60,000 bases of DNA from Cryptomeria japonica. Lineage: Eukaryota; Streptophyta; Pinopsida; Cupressales; Cupressaceae. Under the pieces are notes generated by a model, which saw only the letters and a list, made by a program, of their open reading frames with translations, ran no database searches and was not told the origin of the DNA. This document shows positions 34,729 to 47,055 of the stretch, one piece after another; within the stretch, counting starts at the first letter, position 1; the number at the start of each line of letters is the position of its first letter. Location: the NCBI RefSeq assembly GCF_030272615.1, contig NC_081413.1:557905136-557965135 (forward strand), read 5' to 3'. A program made the translations under genes and the position numbers.

Positions 34729-36430
34729 GAAGTGAGGTGTGATGGCACGTTGATTCAAAAAATAATCTCATCTTGATGATGATATTGGTTCGATAGGATG
34801 CCCCAAACATTGATTGATAAATTATGATATGATGATGCCCCTTTGGGAGATCAATTGAGATAATTGACCTTTAGAGTCTTTGAATCTTTGCGAAATTGAT
34901 TTCTCAATTAGAAATGATTTGATTTCTACAATGTTGATTGATGAAAGTGTGAGTTATTTGATCACTATGATGTGGTTCTGGATGTGATGATTGATAGAGT
35001 TTGATTGAATTGATACAATTGATAAGATTGATGAGATTGAGATCTGGTTTGGTTTTAGGAATGATACCTCTTGTATAAGACAAAGATGATCAAAGCATCT
35101 AGTTTCAGGAATGATATATCTTGTATAAGACTTGATCCAAACGTCTGGTTTCAGGAAAGATACATCATGTATAAGGCATGATAGAATGGATCAGATGAGA
35201 TTGATTGATAGAATTGATTGGATAAAGAACTGACATTTTCTTGATATCAAGTTGCAGGAAGATTCAGATATGCAGATGTTGGTACATTTGAGGGAGTAGC
35301 ATAAGATTCGCATTGGGTCAACAATATCTGGAGAGAGATGAGTCATTGATCTGATTGTGTATACACCTATGATGATACATTGACGATTCTTGTGATAGAT
35401 TTGGCCTTGGATAAGATGATCTTTTGTGATCCCGTGCAAGAATGAAATGCAAATGCAAAGCTACGATTGGACCAATCACTGGGTTATTGTGTTTTGTCAT
35501 TAGTGAGCTTTTAAGATATGGGAAGGGAGTGCAAACATCAATGTTATAATTGAACCATGATGACCTGAGCACCACTTTCCTAGAATTTGATACTGCAAGT
35601 TAGCACAAACATCGAGGTATAATTAAACCGAGATGACCTAAGTGTTGCTTGCGTAAAATGGGCGGCATTAACCATTTCTATATGCAAATCAGAAATGTCT
35701 TCGATGATACTCTAATGATCATGTCCTGAGACAAATTTGCACATATTAATGATTAATTTACACAAAGCACACAAGAAAAATATCATGTTCCTTCCTTGTT
35801 CCTCTAGTCAAAGACATCTTGGAGTCACTCAGAAATCATGATAGCGAAAATCAAGATATAAAAGTTGAACAATCATTGATTAAAGTGCAAAAATCATTAG
35901 TCAAAAGATATCATCTATTGAAAAGTGTGTGTCATGCTTAGACTGACATGTGACAGTGTGATGGTTGATAATTTGATCTTGTGTTCAATGTTGGATGTGT
36001 CTCAGTTTCGCTTGACAAAAGTTGTCTAACTATTGTTCTACCTATTTGATTAAGCTAAAAATGATCAAAATTTTTGCCCCCAGCTAGGTGCAGGATTTTG
36101 CCCCAAGCCTAGAAACAAATTTATTGTGATAAACCCAATGATCCAAACCATGGTGAGAAAGCACCTACGATGTTCGTGTATGTACAAAGGCTTATTATGG
36201 ATATGAACAACGTTGATGGGAAATGAAATGCAAGCAGAAGGATGTATGAACTAATAGATGGAAGAGATAGCAGATAGATAGTCCCTGTTGCCAGGTTTTC
36301 ACCATCTATTATTATTGCACTTTTTTCTCATATTTGATTTTTTTCTCTAGTTTTGTTGTTTTCACTATTTTTTGTATTTTTTGATTTTCCATTGTTTTTG
36401 GATTTTTCTACTTTTTCAATATTTTTGTAT
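34729..36430 (-). other. 3' untranslated part of the gypsy element
   Basis: Between the integrase frame and the polypurine tract. It contains repeated TTTCAGGAAtGATACaTCtTGTATAAG motifs (three spaced copies about 35,053-35,185). I see no convincing ORF. Confidence 0.45.
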
Positions 36431-37510
36431 TTTTCTACCTTTTCAGACATAAAACTTCTTTAGATGCATGTTATTGGTAGGTTCCTCGAGTTGATCCACG
36501 TCCTGTGTTGATAGTTGATATGCTCCTGACCCAAAGATTGTTGTGACCACAAATAGACCTAACTAGTTTGGTTCAAAATTTCCTTTCTTTTCTTGATCTG
36601 CCTAGTTGCATGGATTTTCCTTTAGAACTAGTTCTCCAACTTGAAATTCTCTCTATTTGACCTTGTGATTATAACTTTGGCACATTCTTTGTTGATACAC
36701 TTTCAAATGATCAAAGGCATTTTGTCTCTATTCATGGATCAATTCTAACTCTTGCAATCTAGATACTCGGTGTTCTTCATTTGGGATAAGACCTTTTAAT
36801 GATACTCGTAGAGAAGGTATCTCTACTTCTATTGATAGTATTGCTTATGATCCATAGACAAGAGAGAAAGGTGTGGCGCATATTGGTGTGCAGATACTGG
36901 TATGGTAGGTCCATAGAGAAGGGTTCAATTAAACATGCCAATCTCTGCCAACATCATTCACTGTCTTTTTGAGGATTTTCATAATAGTTTTGTTTGATGC
37001 TTCTACTTGCCCATTCCCTTGTAGATAGTAGGGTGTGGAAAATTTGTGTTGGATCTTGAATTTCTCACATAGCTCTTGTACATCCTAGTTTTTGAACGAT
37101 TGCCCATTATCAGTGAAATGGTCATGGGTATGACATAGCGACATATGATGTAGTTCAAGATAAATGCAACAATTTGTTTTCTTGTGATATTTGTGAGAGG
37201 TACTGCCTCAATCCATTTTGTAAAATATTTTGTAGCTACAAGGATGAATTTGTGACCATCGATGAAGGGGGATTATCTTTCCTACTAGATCAAGTCCCCA
37301 TTGGAATAAAGGCCAAGATATTGCCAAAGCATGAAGTTCTTGTGCTTGTGCATGAATTAAATTTTCATGGATCTGACATTGTTTGCATGTTTTAGCTATT
37401 TGAACAGAATCTCATTCCATATTTGGCCAATAATAGCCCAAGCGTATGAGTTTTTTGAAAGGGTGAGACCACTTTAATGAGTGCCACAAATGTCGTTATG
37501 GACTTCATTT
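36430..37510 (-). pseudogene. Gypsy integrase remnant
   Basis: The enzyme that would insert the DNA copy. A zinc-binding H-H-C-C region can be followed near 37,390-37,500 (HNDICGTH) through frameshifts. The catalytic core has GHKFILVATKYFTKWIEAVP near 37,260, the second catalytic Asp in SLITDNGQSFKN near 37,106, and the Glu in GNGQVEASNKTI near 37,005. The C-terminal part (REFQVGELVLKENP) matches the usual tail before the end of gypsy pol. Several stops and at least one frameshift make it inactive. Confidence 0.85.
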
Positions 37511-37722
37511 AAGGCCTTCTCAGATTCCTCTTGCTCAAGACATCTTAAGAGAGTACCGTTCAGACCTCATTTGTAAAGGGTATCCATGAAAAGAGTATAT
37601 TGGGAGGATTGGTGGATGAAGTTTGAGGAGGGAGGATATTATCTTTCAAATATGTATAAATTTGGCCATAGCTGGAGGAATCATGCCCAACAAGGTGACA
37701 GATAGTTTGGGAATCAGGACAA

Positions 37723-38340
37723 TTATAAACAAGGTGAAACATCCACCAGGAATTCGTAACGCTCTTGATTTTCCTGTGTCTGCAATAGAGAAGCAAGTGT
37801 TGCCATGGCATCTGCTGCTTTGTTGTCATTCCTTGGAATCTGCTGAAAAGTTATTTCAACAAAGTATTTATTGACATCATCAACCATCTTTTTATAAGGC
37901 ATTAGCTTTTCATCCTTTGTTTGATAATCATCATTGATTTGATTGATGATGAGTTGAGACTCTCCAAAGACTTGTAGCTGTGTAATGTTCCACTCTATGG
38001 CCATCTTTATTCCTGTGACCAAAGCTTCATATTCTGTTGTATTATTGGTGCATGGAAAGCTTAATTTGTATGCCTTTGGGATTGTATGACCTTGTGGTGT
38101 GATGAATAGAATGCTTGCTCATGATCCATGTTGTGTTCCATTATTGATGTCTGCTCCTGGACTGATATTTGGGTGAGGTATTATAAGATCTAGATCTAAC
38201 CCTGGAATGTCTGCATATGACCAGGTAAAATTGATTTGTCATTGTTTGAAGAATTTCATATATTGTTGCATTTCTTGCTCTGATAGAGAAGTTATTGGAT
38301 GTAGATCAATTGTGCCAATGGTAACCACCTTTGTTGGTTC
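37723..38340 (-). pseudogene. Gypsy RNase H fused to a pre-RT linker
   Basis: The upstream part reads NFTWSYADIPGLDLDLI, the motif that normally leads into reverse transcriptase. About 20 codons later comes an RNase H of the plant gypsy type: CTNNTTEYEALVTGIKMAIE, QLQVFGESQLIINQIN and RNDNKAADAMATLASLL. The whole RT (several hundred codons with the YxDD motif) is missing between them. The acidic residue normally found in VFGDS is Glu here (VFGES). Stops occur in the first half. Integrase follows downstream. Confidence 0.85.
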
Positions 38341-38342
38341 TA

Positions 38343-38996
38343 TCATGATGGATGAAAGTATTCAGGTAAGGTGTCAAATCTCCCATCTTTTAGCGCCTCG
38401 AGGAGGTTTTCACCGTGAGATGCGTTCTTTCTTTTTACTTTTTCTCGATCTAATGTTGCAAATAAATGGTTTTCAACATTAGACCTGATATTGTTTTCTT
38501 TATTTTCATTTTTGCAACTGGAAGATTTGGCACCCACTTGACTGGAAGATGCGTTATTGAAATTCTTGGTGAAAATTGTGGCGGGTTCGATTACATTAAG
38601 ATATAAGGATATGCCATGGTCATTAGGAAAGGTATCAATGGTAGTATGCCTTTCATTTTCCCAGTCCATAGGTTCAGGATGGATTAAGGATAAATGATCT
38701 TCAGGTTGAATTGTTTCAAAGATATTAAGGGTCACGATAGAGATGTCAAAGTTGTTTATACGTATTTCAATGTCTAGAATGATACTCTCATCAGAATGAC
38801 CTTTTGCAAGTATTTCCCGATCATCCTCGATTAAGTCAAAGTCATCCGAATGTGATTCTGATTCAAGTGAGCTAGTTCCTAATGTTTTCCCTGCATACGC
38901 ATCAACTACATCAACATCTACATATTCTTCTTCCCTTTCAATTTCCAATGCTCTTGTTTGTTTTTCCATGATAGTGAATATTCTTTGCTCCCTCAA
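38343..38996 (-). pseudogene. Acidic spacer ORF between protease and RNase H
   Basis: 217 codons without stops, very acidic (EREEEYVDVDVVDAYAG, DDFDLIEDDREILAKG), ending at an LLEALKDGRFDTLPEYFHPS segment. In related gypsy polyproteins such a variable acidic linker joins protease to RT. It overlaps the end of the protease frame by a few bases in another frame, so a frameshift has separated them. No domain is recognised within it. Confidence 0.6.
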
Positions 38997-39997
38997 TCTC
39001 TTAGCTGTATTTTTTTTTCCATGCTTGACAAAATTGAGGCAAATGATTTTTCTTTGGATTGTGTACTTGAAGATGATACCTCTCTATTATGTGGAACAAT
39101 AACCTTTTGAGCCAATTTCAGATTACTATAGTATTGTAATGGAATTGAGTCTGCTAAGATCATGATTTCCTGCCCATTGTATGGAAATTTCAGACACTGA
39201 CGATATGTTGATGGAATAGCCTCTATGTCATGTACCCATGGTCTTCCCAAGAGTATGTTGTATGATAAATCCAAGTCTATAACTTGGCATGATGTTTCTT
39301 TCTACAAAGGTCCAACTTTGATGGGTAATACCACAATCCCTTTAGAGGAATGCTCTTCTTCATCATATGCTTTGAATGTGATCTTTTTCCTGGGATCAAC
39401 TACATCTTCAGAATAACCTAAAGCACGGACAAGACACAATGAGAAAATGTTTAAGCCAGCTCCCCCATCTATTAGGACATGTTTAACGAATGTTCTATGA
39501 ATGAGGACTTCAATTTGCAGGGAAGCATTATGGGGATGTTGCAAGGAATTAATGCTTAGATATGAAGGAGATGGGCTTTGAATATGATCCTTTGAAATAG
39601 CTTGAAAGTTTTCAAGGGGTGTAGGAATACATGCCTTTATAGAGTCAATTTTCTTATGGGGGGATGTGCCATTGCTAGACATAGGTGCACAATTTTGATA
39701 TTTCTCAGCAAAATCCCTTACGAATATTTTTAAGAGTTGCATAAAAGAGCCACCTTTCTTTGGAGATGTATTTGAATCCTTGTGAGGTTTTGACATAGTT
39801 GTCTTTTGATTTTGGACTTGTTTGATTTCTCTAATATGTTGACTTGTTATGTCTTCTTCTTGTATTTTTCTTTGGTATGCCACATTTCTATGATCTTCAA
39901 CTATTTTGAATGTTTCTATTTTCATTTCTTCGATCTTATCTCTCTTGGCTCTAGTTAAAACGAGAATACACGTGTTGAATATTGTGCAAGGATTCAA
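38993..39997 (-). pseudogene. Gypsy gag C-terminal part and aspartic protease
   Basis: One frame with a single TAG at 39,299-39,301. The first half is a basic linker (TTMSKPHKDSNTSPKKGGSF) related to the frame at 15.0-15.4 kb. The protease would cut the polyprotein. Its active site reads VLIDGGAGLNIFSL, the plant gypsy DGG[SA]xxN pattern. The second protease half after the stop has LSYNILLGRPWVHDIEAIPS, the usual ILGRPW flap/core motif. The retroviral-type capsid domain expected upstream was not recognised. Confidence 0.85.
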
Positions 39998-41964
39998 TTG
40001 TATAAGAGTTGTTTCAATAAGTGACCAACTATCAATGTAGATATGATAGAGTGATATGACATGAAAAGATAATTCAAGTATTTGAAAGTTTGTAAGTTTT
40101 CCAATCTTCGGTTTTGGAGTGCAATGATGATGATTTTGGTAAGACCAAGTCCAATAGGAATGATATATCCTATAATGTGGAACAAGGTTGTCCTGACCAA
40201 ACGTTGTAGTTTCGTGATAGAGGATGATAGAGCCTGATGAGAAACTATGTTTGGAGTGATCAATTTTGAGAAAATCTTGAGGTGTCTAGTTCTAGAATCT
40301 GATTTGACAGAAGATAACTTGACCAAGAAAACCAAGAAGACAACCTAAGCATAAAATGACAGATATGAGGTGTTTATGCTCACTGTAAAGTGACCAAGAA
40401 AACATGATAGATCTGGAAAAGTCAGGCAAAAAGACAGCTCTGGACTAATAGAGATAGAAATTTGTACAATAGTTTACACGGTCCTAGACGACAATTCATA
40501 CAGACCTATATGATAAACTAGGAATCTCGTACGACACTTCCTACAAAACTATACGATAAAGGCATAATCCCGTACAACATTTCCCACAGAACCATACGAC
40601 AGTTGATAACAAATATTTTTTTATTGATCTAACTCATAGGACAATTAACACCGAACAAGATGATAAACTAGCTTTCTCGTACAACAAACTAGAAAGCTCA
40701 TGTGACTGAGGATAGAGTAGAGACAAAAAATATCTTTGACAGATTTTTGACCAAAAATGGTTGATGTTTTGATTATGTTTTCTAGTTTTAGATGTCTAAG
40801 TTTTTGTTTCAGGGATGAAAACACAACAAACACATGATATGATAAGTAACCTCAAGCACAACATGTTAAATCCTAAGGAAGTTGGCTGAGAGAGAAAACT
40901 TTTTCTTGCAAGCTTAGGTACACACCGAATAGCTAATCAGAATACAGTCATTGAGTCTCATGCAATGGATTCTCAATGTCGTATTATTCGACTCTGAACA
41001 CTAATGGGGGCACAATATGGCAAGAGTCTTGGGAGAGTTACTATCTCTCTTGCACAAAGATTATCCCCCTTTTGGAGGTGAATCGGGTAGCTTCTATCTT
41101 AGCGTTCGTAGTAAGGGTTTTCGTTTGGAATTACCCCTTGCATTCACGCAAGAATGATTGAGGCTTATAGCTCAACAAGGTACCGAAACAAGTAGTAGTC
41201 ATGCAAGCGTGATTGAGATTGCGAGACCCTACTAAATATTTGATATGAAAGTTCAAATAATCCCATCCTCTGAGACTTTAATCCCGAGAGGCTTATTTTT
41301 TAGAGCGAGTCGGAAAGCTTAGGTTTAGTTGTACTCACTTGGGTCATTCTCACAGGGTGATTACCTTTTCCCACTGTGATAGGCCCGCTAAAGGTATTCA
41401 AATCTCAAACATAGAAGTGCTTCAAGGGTCAGGATTTCTGATTGTCCAAATGGACAAGAGCATACTCTCCTACCTTTTAGAAAACTTCTCAAGCATAGAA
41501 AACAAGATGTTCACCATTAGCAAATTTAACTGTGCATAGAAAACTTTAAGAAGACACAAAGTCTTTTTTATTTTCCTTAGGCAGTCTGCAAAACAAATAC
41601 ATTAGTAATCATGTTGTTTTGATGAATTGAATCTTTGGCAAGTGTAATCTTTGACAATCGTCCTACAAAAACCAGTTAGGCTGCTAGAAAAATCACAAAC
41701 AAACCAAGGTTAGCATTAGTAATATCAAATTTCAACATGAAAAACCCTTAAAATGCAATCTGTTTTGAAAACACAGTAGCAGAAAATCGTATGAGTATTC
41801 TAACCTTCTCGTACGAGTATTCTCACATACCCGTACGAGTGCAAAAATAAACTTGTACAGTACTACAAATGTACTCATACGAGATTCTGGAGAAGGTCCG
41901 ACTAGAAACCTATGAGATTGGAGATTTGGATGATGAGAGAGGCAAAGAAATTAGATATACTACC
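39998..41964 (-). other. Leader and lost gag region of the gypsy element
   Basis: No clear gag capsid. A 113-codon minus frame at 39,994-40,335 is hydrophobic and unlike gag, so I do not call it. The plus strand around 40,470-40,690 and 41,790-41,880 has repeated CGTACGA/TCGTAC words in a degenerate array, each palindromic. Confidence 0.45.
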
Positions 41965-41982
41965 CTACGGTGGGCACCAAAA
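41965..41982 (-). promoter_or_regulatory. Gypsy primer-binding site
   Basis: Two bases after the minus-strand LTR end: TTGGTGCCCACCGTAGGG, opening with TGG as expected for the tRNA CCA end. The tRNA is not assigned. Confidence 0.7.
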
Positions 41983-43155
41983 TGCGATGTGTGCGAAGTA
42001 GGGTACCTGCACCTGCACCTGCAACACAAACACTCAATATATCATTACAATCATGGTTAGCAAATTGAAATCAAACGAAAGATAAACCATGACAAAGCAA
42101 CCTATCACCTCCTAAAATATGTGAGTGTGGATTTTCTCTCAGATCTGGATAAGCAATCCCAGTGACTTGATGACACCTAGATGAAGGATTTAAAATGATA
42201 TGGTGTGCAAGGTAGATGAATGTATGATTATGCTAAATTTATCCAAGAATCTAATTAAGCTAATGATATGCATGATTAAGCTACGATGATGATGCAGTTA
42301 AGCTAGAATAGAGATTGATTATGCTATATGATTTAATAATTATGCTAGAATATGATCAAACTAAACTAGATCTAACATGTAATTGCCTATAATAATAATG
42401 CCTAAGTGATATGCTAGAATGGATATGCCTATAGTATCAATGCCTAAAATGATATGAGATGGGATCCTTTGTGCTAAAAAATGGGAGATATTTATAGGAT
42501 TTTCAAGGCCAGGGGTGAGGTGGTAGGAATCAATGGTCAAGATTGAGTCTAAAGATATCAAGGGTCAAATTGGAGGAGGTTGGAGGGAGGGACACTTGGC
42601 ATCTCTGTGGTGACAAGTGTCAAAGAATTTTTCCTAGAAGAGGGAAAGTGTCCAAGGGAAGAGACATGTGGAAAAAAGTGCCATGTGTTTCAAGGGGAGA
42701 ATATCCAACCCATAGGAGGTTAGGATAAGGATGTTAGGATGTGCAAGATATGATAGGGTTAGTTAAGCCTTGGATTAGGTGAAATGGGCCAGGTTAGGGG
42801 ATGGTTAGATTAGGTGGCTAGAAGTTAGGAGGCATGTGGGTAATTTATAATTTAAAAATTTAAATAATAGGGAAAGACTAATTAACTTTCAACAACTCAT
42901 AAATTGATTTGTTTTAATTAATTAGGGGATTAGAAGAAATGAATTAAATGGGGGGAGGATTAATCAATTCAGATAAATTAATCAAATGGGACTATTAAAA
43001 TGAACTTATTAAATAAATCCTTAGATTTATTAATAAGTAGGTGAAAGGGGAAATTTAATCAAATTGCTAATGAATTCGATTAAATTGGGAAGGGGGATTA
43101 ATTAAATAATTCCTTATTTAACTAATTATCTTCAGACCATTTTTAGGTGTATACA
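41983..43155 (-). repeat. Right (5') LTR of the gypsy element
   Basis: 1,173 bp, starting TGTATACACCTAAAAATGG on the minus strand. A TATA-like motif CTATAAATATC lies at 42,487-42,497 on the minus strand, a plausible core promoter for the element. Confidence 0.9.
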
Positions 43156-44073
43156 GGAGGAATAAGGACAATGACAATCAGTTCAAGAATCTAAAGTCTA
43201 TGAAAGAAAAATAGAAAAATATATTATACTCTATGGAGGACAATGGAACCTCTGATGATCAAAGTGAAGTTGGGGATGTTACTGAGATCGAAAAAGAAGG
43301 ATACTTGTTCATAGCTATTACTAAGAACCTACCTGAAGATGAAGACAATACAACAGAGGCCTCTGATGAAGATATAGATGCTGAAGTGGATCTTGGAGTG
43401 AACTCATTTCTACGTTAAATAAACTAGACCATGTGAGGACAAAGAATCAAAAGTACAAGAAAAATATTGATAAGTTTGAAAAAATAGATAATAGATCCCA
43501 AAACATATATTGAAGAAGCTAAAAGGATTGAATAGGTGCTAACAAAAATATTGTAGATAAAAGTAAAAGAATGTGAGTTTCTTGAAGCTAAGTTAGTTTG
43601 CTCTAAGAAATTTGACATTTGCATAGATCAAAACTGGACTTGGTTGTGAAAAGGGGCAAAGTTCAAACAACAAAAAGGACATAAACAAAGACAAGACAAT
43701 AAGTGATATCTTTGTAAAGGCTGGAGATAAAAACATGGATCAACTAGTGGAGCAAAAGAAAGACAAAACTATTGACAAGGAAAAAGAAGACAAAACTACT
43801 GACAAGGAAAAAGAAGACAAGAAAAATGATGGATTCACAAAAGTTGTTAATAGTAGAAGAAGCTTCATAAGATCATCTCCCACCAGGCAACCACAAGCAG
43901 TTAGGTTTAATCATCCCTTTTTTGTCTATTATTTTATATGCAATAAGTATGGTCATAGAGCAGTTGATTGTAGACTCAATATGACAAGAAATAACTTCAT
44001 TAGTCAAAATTCATTTTCTCCTCTTAATGATTTTACTGTTGTATGTTATAAATCCAATGACATTGGGTATTGA
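43156..44073 (+). pseudogene. Copia gag, 3' part (second half after the insertion)
   Basis: It continues the gag interrupted at 33,551. It opens with a charged stretch NKDNDNQFKNLKSMKE, then an acidic part to 43,420, a coiled-coil-like part with stops (DHVRTKNQKYKKNIDKFEK), and a Lys/Asp-repeat part (KEDKTTDKEKEDKKND). A second zinc knuckle ICNKYGHRAVDCR at about 43,935-43,975 has lost its first Cys. The layout of coiled coil, Lys-rich linker and knuckle matches the C-terminal half of plant copia gags. Confidence 0.75.
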
Positions 44074-44269
44074 GAATTTTTTTGTAGAAGTAATGTATTA
44101 TTTCATAAGAAAGATGAGCAGCGGTCTTCCTATCAAAAGGTAGAAAAGAAGACTGATAAAATTGTAAATAAGAAGAAAGATATTAAAAAAGAATGGAAGG
44201 TTTAAGAAAGAGGAAAAGAAAGAAGAGACATCTCTTCTTGTGCAAGCAACATTTCATTCTTAAAATGAA

Positions 44270-45125
44270 AACAACACATGGTATGCTAAAAGTGATTGCT
44301 TAAACCACATGTTTGAAGACAAGAGCAAGTTTCTTTCATTGAAAGAGAATAGTAAAGGGACGGGTGGGTTTGGATCAAATGAAACTGAAACTATTGTAGG
44401 CAAAGATTCAATCAGCTTTGACAATGGAAAGACTACAACACAAAATGTGTTGTTTCTGAAAGGACTAAAATATGACCTACTCAACATTAGTTAGATGTGT
44501 GACAATGGAGACAATGTTGTTTCTCACAAGAAAGGATGTGTCATAAAGGTTGATAAAGTAATTTCTAATGCTAATAGAATATATTAAAAAAATTATGTAT
44601 TTAATGAGATAAAGGAACAAAAAGAAAGTAAGTGTCTTATGGGTCAAAAGGATGAGAGCTAGTTATGACACAAACGATTGGGGCATATGAATTTTGACAG
44701 TTTGGTCAAATTATGTTCCAAGAAGGTTGTAAGGAGAATGCCTAAAAATACTAAACTATCAAACCCCTTTTACAAGCCTTGCCAATTTGGAAAGAAAACA
44801 AGAGTGAGTTTCAAAACAAAAGAACACTCAACCACTAGACCATTGGAGCTAGTGCATATAGACTTATGTGGGCCTATGAGGATAAAAGCTTGGAATGGTG
44901 AAATATACTTCATGATATTTATAGATAATTTCTCAAGAATGACAAGGGTATAATTTCTAAAAGAGAAATCAGAAGCCTTTGAGAGATTTAAACACTTCAT
45001 ACCTATGATGGAAAATGAGACAGGCTTGAGATTGAAATGCTTAAGGTCTAATAGAGGTGGAGAGATCATATCAAATGAGTTCAAAGAATTTTGTGAAAGA
45101 TATAATATAAAGAGACAATAATCTA
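44270..45125 (+). pseudogene. Copia protease, GAG-pre-integrase and integrase (truncated)
   Basis: The protease active site (normally DSGCSNHM) is degraded to KSDCLNHM. The protease body continues with LFLKGLKYDLLNIS. The GAG-pre-integrase zinc region begins RLGHMNFDSLVKLCSK and includes CQFGKKTRVSF. The integrase core starts with HIDLCGPMRI and the first catalytic Asp region FIDNFSR, and continues to LKCLRSNRGGEIISNEFKEFC. It breaks off after YNIKRQ at about 45,125, where a new LTR-like sequence begins. RT and RNase H are absent. Stops at several positions. Confidence 0.85.
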
Positions 45126-45132
45126 CAACAAT

Positions 45133-45890
45133 TGATGAGATAAGTTTATGGTCTTATTTTCTAAGGAATTATTATGATGTCTATGATGATACTTTAGATT
45201 TTGGTATTGTGATGGCACTATTTATTGTGATAATCCCTTAGAAACTATTATCTTTTGGGCTTAAGTTTGACCTTGAAACAATTCATAATATTAATGCATA
45301 TGCTATGTAATTATCTATTAAATGTGCATGTGTTGAAAAGGATTTTTTTCAGATGATTTGGGAAATGTTGATTGTTTACATGTGCTAATGTGTTTTGTGG
45401 ATCTGCACCAAGAAAGTGGTGTAATGAAGAAGCTTGAAACAAGGAGTAGGACTCTTCCCAGTTGGTCGGTTGGTGATAAGGTAGAGAAGTGATCAACGTA
45501 GTGGAGCTTTCTCTACTTAATGTTGCAACTACCTTCTTTATTAATTATGTACAATCAATGAGTCGATTTAGGGACATGTTGAGCTATATCTTTGTTGAAG
45601 GAGTCCTATTTGACTTGGCTAAGCTCATGCATGATCTTTCCTTTCCTCTTTTCATGCTTTCAATAAATGGTGCCCTCCTTATGTTGTGGAGTTAGTCGAC
45701 CAGTTACTTAGGATTAGTTAGTAGATTTTCTTTCTATAAATAAGGCTCAGATGATCTCTTGAAAGGGATTGATCTCTGACGTTGTAAGTTTACTATTAGT
45801 TCTGAAATACAGTTTAAGAACATGTTGTCATAATCTGTGTATTCTTGTTTTGATGAAAAAAATGATATTCTGAGTTTCCAGCACTTGTGA
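45133..45890 (+). mobile_element. LTR-like segment of a plus-strand gypsy element
   Basis: It begins TGATGAGATAAG exactly where the copia integrase stops. TATA-like TTTCTATAAATAAGG at about 45,729-45,743 looks like a core promoter. A gypsy gag follows from about 45,895. The right border and the primer site could not be fixed. Confidence 0.45.
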
Positions 45891-45894
45891 TCAT

Positions 45895-46314
45895 CTTTGA
45901 AGTCTCACTTAAGTTGTTCCCTGCTACTTTGAAGGAAGGAGATTTAAGATGGTTCATGAGTTTAGGGAGATATGTTGTTGGTAGTTGGGAATATATGAAA
46001 ACAAATTTCCTTGAAAAGTATAAGGAATAATGTAGAAGCAGCAATGTGAGGGGATATGACATCTTTAGAATACAACAAAAGGAAGATGAAAATTTGGAGG
46101 ATTACATTTCAAGGTTCTTGTTTTGCTTGAAGAAAAATTTGGACCATAATCTTAATTAAGAATCTCAAAAGTTTCTCTTCCTCAGAGGAATCAATGATAG
46201 TTGTACTAAAGCCTTGGATCTAATAGGAGGAGGAGACATTACTCAAGTTCCTTGGGTCGACATAAGAAGATATGTCAGAACTACTCCTGATCAACTGTCA
46301 AGAAAGGAAGAGGT
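45895..46314 (+). pseudogene. Gypsy gag (Retrotrans_gag), part 1
   Basis: The capsid core of a Ty3/gypsy gag: LFPATLKEGDLRWFMSLG, then VVGSWEYMKTNFLEKYKE, then QQKEDENLEDYISRFLFCL and KFLFLRGINDSCTKALDL. Two nonsense codons are visible. The frame stops at 46,314, where the LTR element 46,315-52,833 is inserted, and gag resumes at 52,834. The N-terminal part before LFPATL is missing or unreadable. Confidence 0.8.
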
Positions 46315-47053
46315 TGTTGGAAAATGCACACTCCAATGAGAAATTGTAGGTGATTGAAGGTATTTTCATTGATGAAAACCTTGCAATCATGTGATATCGG
46401 CAGGCTGACACAAGCATCGACACCGACAGACTCTACACCAAAAAGAAGAACACTGACATCCTGGCCGATAGCAATTTTGTATTAATATATTTTGTAATTA
46501 ATTATAAAATATTTGTAAGCCAACATGGTAGATTGTAACATGACTCATATATGTATGAGATCATTGTAGATCATTTTGAAGTAGATGTATGATGCGAATT
46601 ATTGTATAAGGGTTTATGTATGTAGCAGAGCTTAAACCAGTACTAAATCTGGCATAGTAGATGCTAATCTGAAGTAGTGCAAGACATTGGATTAGTATAA
46701 TTCATTTTTGTAAGTCAGTGTGACTTCCTTTGTAATTGAGCAGTGAGCTCTAGGCACTTGGCCTTCCTACATGTGCAAGCCTCTATTGTAGTAGTAATAT
46801 TCCCTTATTGGCTAGTAAGAGAATATTGTGGGTCACAAATCCCATCGAGGTTTTTCCCACATTGGGTTTCCTCGTTAAAATATTATGTTATGTTGTGCTT
46901 TTCATGTTGTGGTTGTTATTCTTATTTACTACATTATTTATGCTTTACCGGTACATAGTTTTAATATGTTTTTCATGTTATAAGTTAAGAAAATCTTATT
47001 ACTAGTCAGATACTGATTCACCCCCCCTCTCAGTATCTTTGGGAATCCTAAAA
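46315..47053 (+). repeat. 5' LTR of the non-autonomous element
   Basis: 739 bp, starting TGTTGGAAAATGCACACTCC and ending GGGAATCCTAAAA, where the partner LTR ends CCTAACA. It lacks a block of about 34 bp present in the 3' LTR after ATGTATGATG. The end carries TGATTCACCCCCCCTCTCAG. Confidence 0.95.
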
Positions 47054-47055
47054 AT

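Larger units (their letters stand above)
33552..43155 (-). mobile_element. Ty3/gypsy element lacking RT, nested in copia gag
   Basis: 9,604 bp with two similar LTRs (33,552-34,714 and 41,983-43,155), a primer site and a polypurine tract. The target duplication is GCAGG (33,547-33,551) on the left and GGAGG (43,156-43,160) on the right, one mismatch. Minus-strand coding order is gag-like/protease, a spacer frame, RNase H, integrase. No reverse transcriptase region lies between protease and RNase H. The frames carry many stops. The split copia gag reads on across the insertion, which confirms its limits. Confidence 0.9.

Noticed and set aside
39994-40335. 113-codon minus frame upstream of the gypsy protease
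   Set aside because: Hydrophobic and unlike gag; it overlaps the leader, and no motif supports it.
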